Source: Actinobacteria bacterium ADurb.Bin346
GTDB lineage: Bacteria; Actinomycetota; Humimicrobiia; Humimicrobiales; Humimicrobiaceae
NCBI GenBank assembly: GCA_002068775.1
Contig: MWAX01000135.1
Location: forward strand, 1-14,518
Length of the DNA stretch: 14,518 nucleotides
Direction: 5' to 3'
A program made the position numbers and the translations under genes. The notes beneath the pieces were generated by a model, which saw only the letters and a list, made by a program, of their open reading frames with translations, was not told the DNA's origin and searched no databases. Positions 14,000-14,518 of this stretch are shown piece after piece (the stretch's first letter is position 1; each line of letters opens with the position of its first letter).

Positions 14000-14125
14000 A
14001 CATCGTCGACATAAAATGAAAAATTTTAAAATTGTTACAGCTGCCTAACACAGGAAAGTTATTTATGTCAATTAAATTGTTAGTGAAAGCTCTAAAACGA
14101 CAGATTATTTTAAAATTAAAAAAAG

Positions 14126-14189
14126 TGAAACGGTGCTTTTATGTTTTCTGAAAAAAAGCTTAAGTTTTTGTTTAAGATCACCGTTATCA
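14126..14189. repeat. 10-bp inverted repeat bracketing the cheW promoter -35 region
   Basis: TGAAACGGTG (14126-14135) is repeated inverted as CACCGTT-a-TCA (14179-14189). The arms are separated by 43 bases. The right arm lies in the spacer between the cheW -35 and -10. Smaller AT stems inside the interval (CTTTT/AAAAG and CTTAA/TTAAG) could fold as a three-way junction. On the minus strand the structure is followed by C and seven T (14118-14124), so it might also work as a weak terminator. It could be an operator pair or a second minus-strand stop signal. Confidence 0.5.
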
Positions 14190-14196
14190 TTATAAA
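14168..14196 (+). promoter_or_regulatory. Sigma-70-type promoter for cheW
   Basis: TTGTTT (14168-14173), a 17-base spacer, then TATAAA (14191-14196) gives a good housekeeping-type promoter. The predicted transcript starts near 14203 and has a leader of about 50 bases ending in AAAAGGAGGG. It points away from the DRTGG cluster. No promoter of comparable quality is visible for the minus-strand cluster, although a lone TTGACA occurs on the minus strand at 14066-14071. Confidence 0.6.
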
Positions 14197-14256
14197 TTAA
14201 AAATGAAAATGAAAAGCGGCAAAATATGAAATTGTCGGGGAAAAGGAGGGATGCAA

Positions 14257-14518
14257 ATGAAATCGGCAGTCGCGGCGGAAATTCATGCGGAGAGAGAGCA
14301 CAAGGGGGAAGGCAAATATTTAACTTTTACGCTTGCCGGTGAGGAATACGGCATCGGCATTCTGAAGGTAAAAGAAATTATCGGGATAATCGCCGTTACT
14401 CCCATTCCGCAGGCCCCGTCATATATAAAGGGCGTAACCAATCTGCGCGGCAAGGTAATACCGGTTATCGAATTGCGGCTTAAATTCGGCCTGCCGGCGG
14501 CGGAGTATACGGAGCGCA
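14257..14518 (+). CDS. cheW: Chemotaxis coupling protein CheW, C-terminus cut off by window edge
   Basis: CheW bridges chemoreceptors and the CheA kinase in chemosensory arrays. The fragment reads a charged N-terminal stretch, then GKYLTFTLAGEEYGIGILKV, KEIIGIIAVTPIPQAPSYIK and GVTNLRGKVIPVIELRLKFG, the diagnostic CheW/SH3-like sequence. About 87 residues are present, just over half of a usual 150-170. Two in-frame ATGs exist at 14251 and 14257. The second fits best, seven bases after GGAGG (14245-14249), while the first is too close. Its base composition is richer in G+C than the dnaA-mnmA part of the window, in keeping with a compositional change somewhere to its left. No other chemotaxis gene is visible in the window. 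Confidence 0.93.
   Translation, partial: MKSAVAAEIHAEREHKGEGKYLTFTLAGEEYGIGILKVKEIIGIIAVTPIPQAPSYIKGVTNLRGKVIPVIELRLKFGLPAAEYTER

Noticed and set aside
14066..14071. Perfect TTGACA -35 on the minus strand upstream of the DRTGG cluster
   Set aside because: Hexamers 16-18 bases downstream (such as TTAGGC) do not resemble a -10, so it is not called as a promoter.
14088..14098. GTTTTAGAGCT on the minus strand, identical to the start of type II CRISPR repeats
   Set aside because: It is a single 11-base match with no repeat array, spacers or cas genes; chance in AT-rich DNA.

Overview
The window looks like a chromosomal replication-origin region from a low-G+C, probably anaerobic bacterium of Bacillota-like or deep Actinomycetota-like character. 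The basis is the dnaA-oriC-dnaN arrangement with a Bacillus-type unwinding motif, AT-rich spacers, frequent TTG/GTG starts, lipoproteins, and a DRTGG/PHP/GHKL regulator cluster of a type usually seen in anaerobes. Taxonomy is inference only. Nearly all genes lie on the minus strand, so transcription runs from high to low coordinates.

Right to left: a truncated plus-strand cheW (14257-14518) with a good promoter and ribosome binding site diverges from a minus-strand cluster of DRTGG protein, RsbW-like GHKL ATPase, second DRTGG protein, PHP-domain protein, and a GHKL ATPase carrying a C-terminal winged helix (13957 down to 10981). dnaA starts only 9 bases after that last gene. The dnaA-dnaN spacer (9284-9627) holds DnaA boxes, a DnaA-trio-like triplet run and a very AT-rich segment, so it is the likely oriC.

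After dnaN come a Rossmann/DUF2520 dehydrogenase-like gene, panC and panD, making a pantothenate group. The DUF2520 protein could supply the ketopantoate reductase step. A two-repeat FxLyD-like lipoprotein overlaps the end of panD. Next is a likely operon of a family-1 solute-binding lipoprotein, an ECF sigma factor and a one-TM partner protein that may be its anti-sigma. Further left are a 70-aa plus-strand membrane protein, divergent mnmA, and an NCS2 purine permease truncated by the left edge.

The most striking feature is a break inside the GHKL-winged-helix gene (10981-11997). Before about residue 168 it looks like the ATPase of the DRTGG/PHP cluster and 7 of 8 arginines use CGN codons. 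From residue 168 on it reads as the C-terminal half of a second GHKL domain plus a winged helix, and 7 of 8 arginines use AGR codons, as in dnaA. This suggests a natural in-frame recombination that placed a foreign regulatory block next to dnaA, or a chimeric assembly. The sequence alone cannot decide between them. A second candidate novelty is the noncoding leader of the DRTGG cluster (13958-14250), which holds a clear minus-strand intrinsic terminator just ahead of the first gene.
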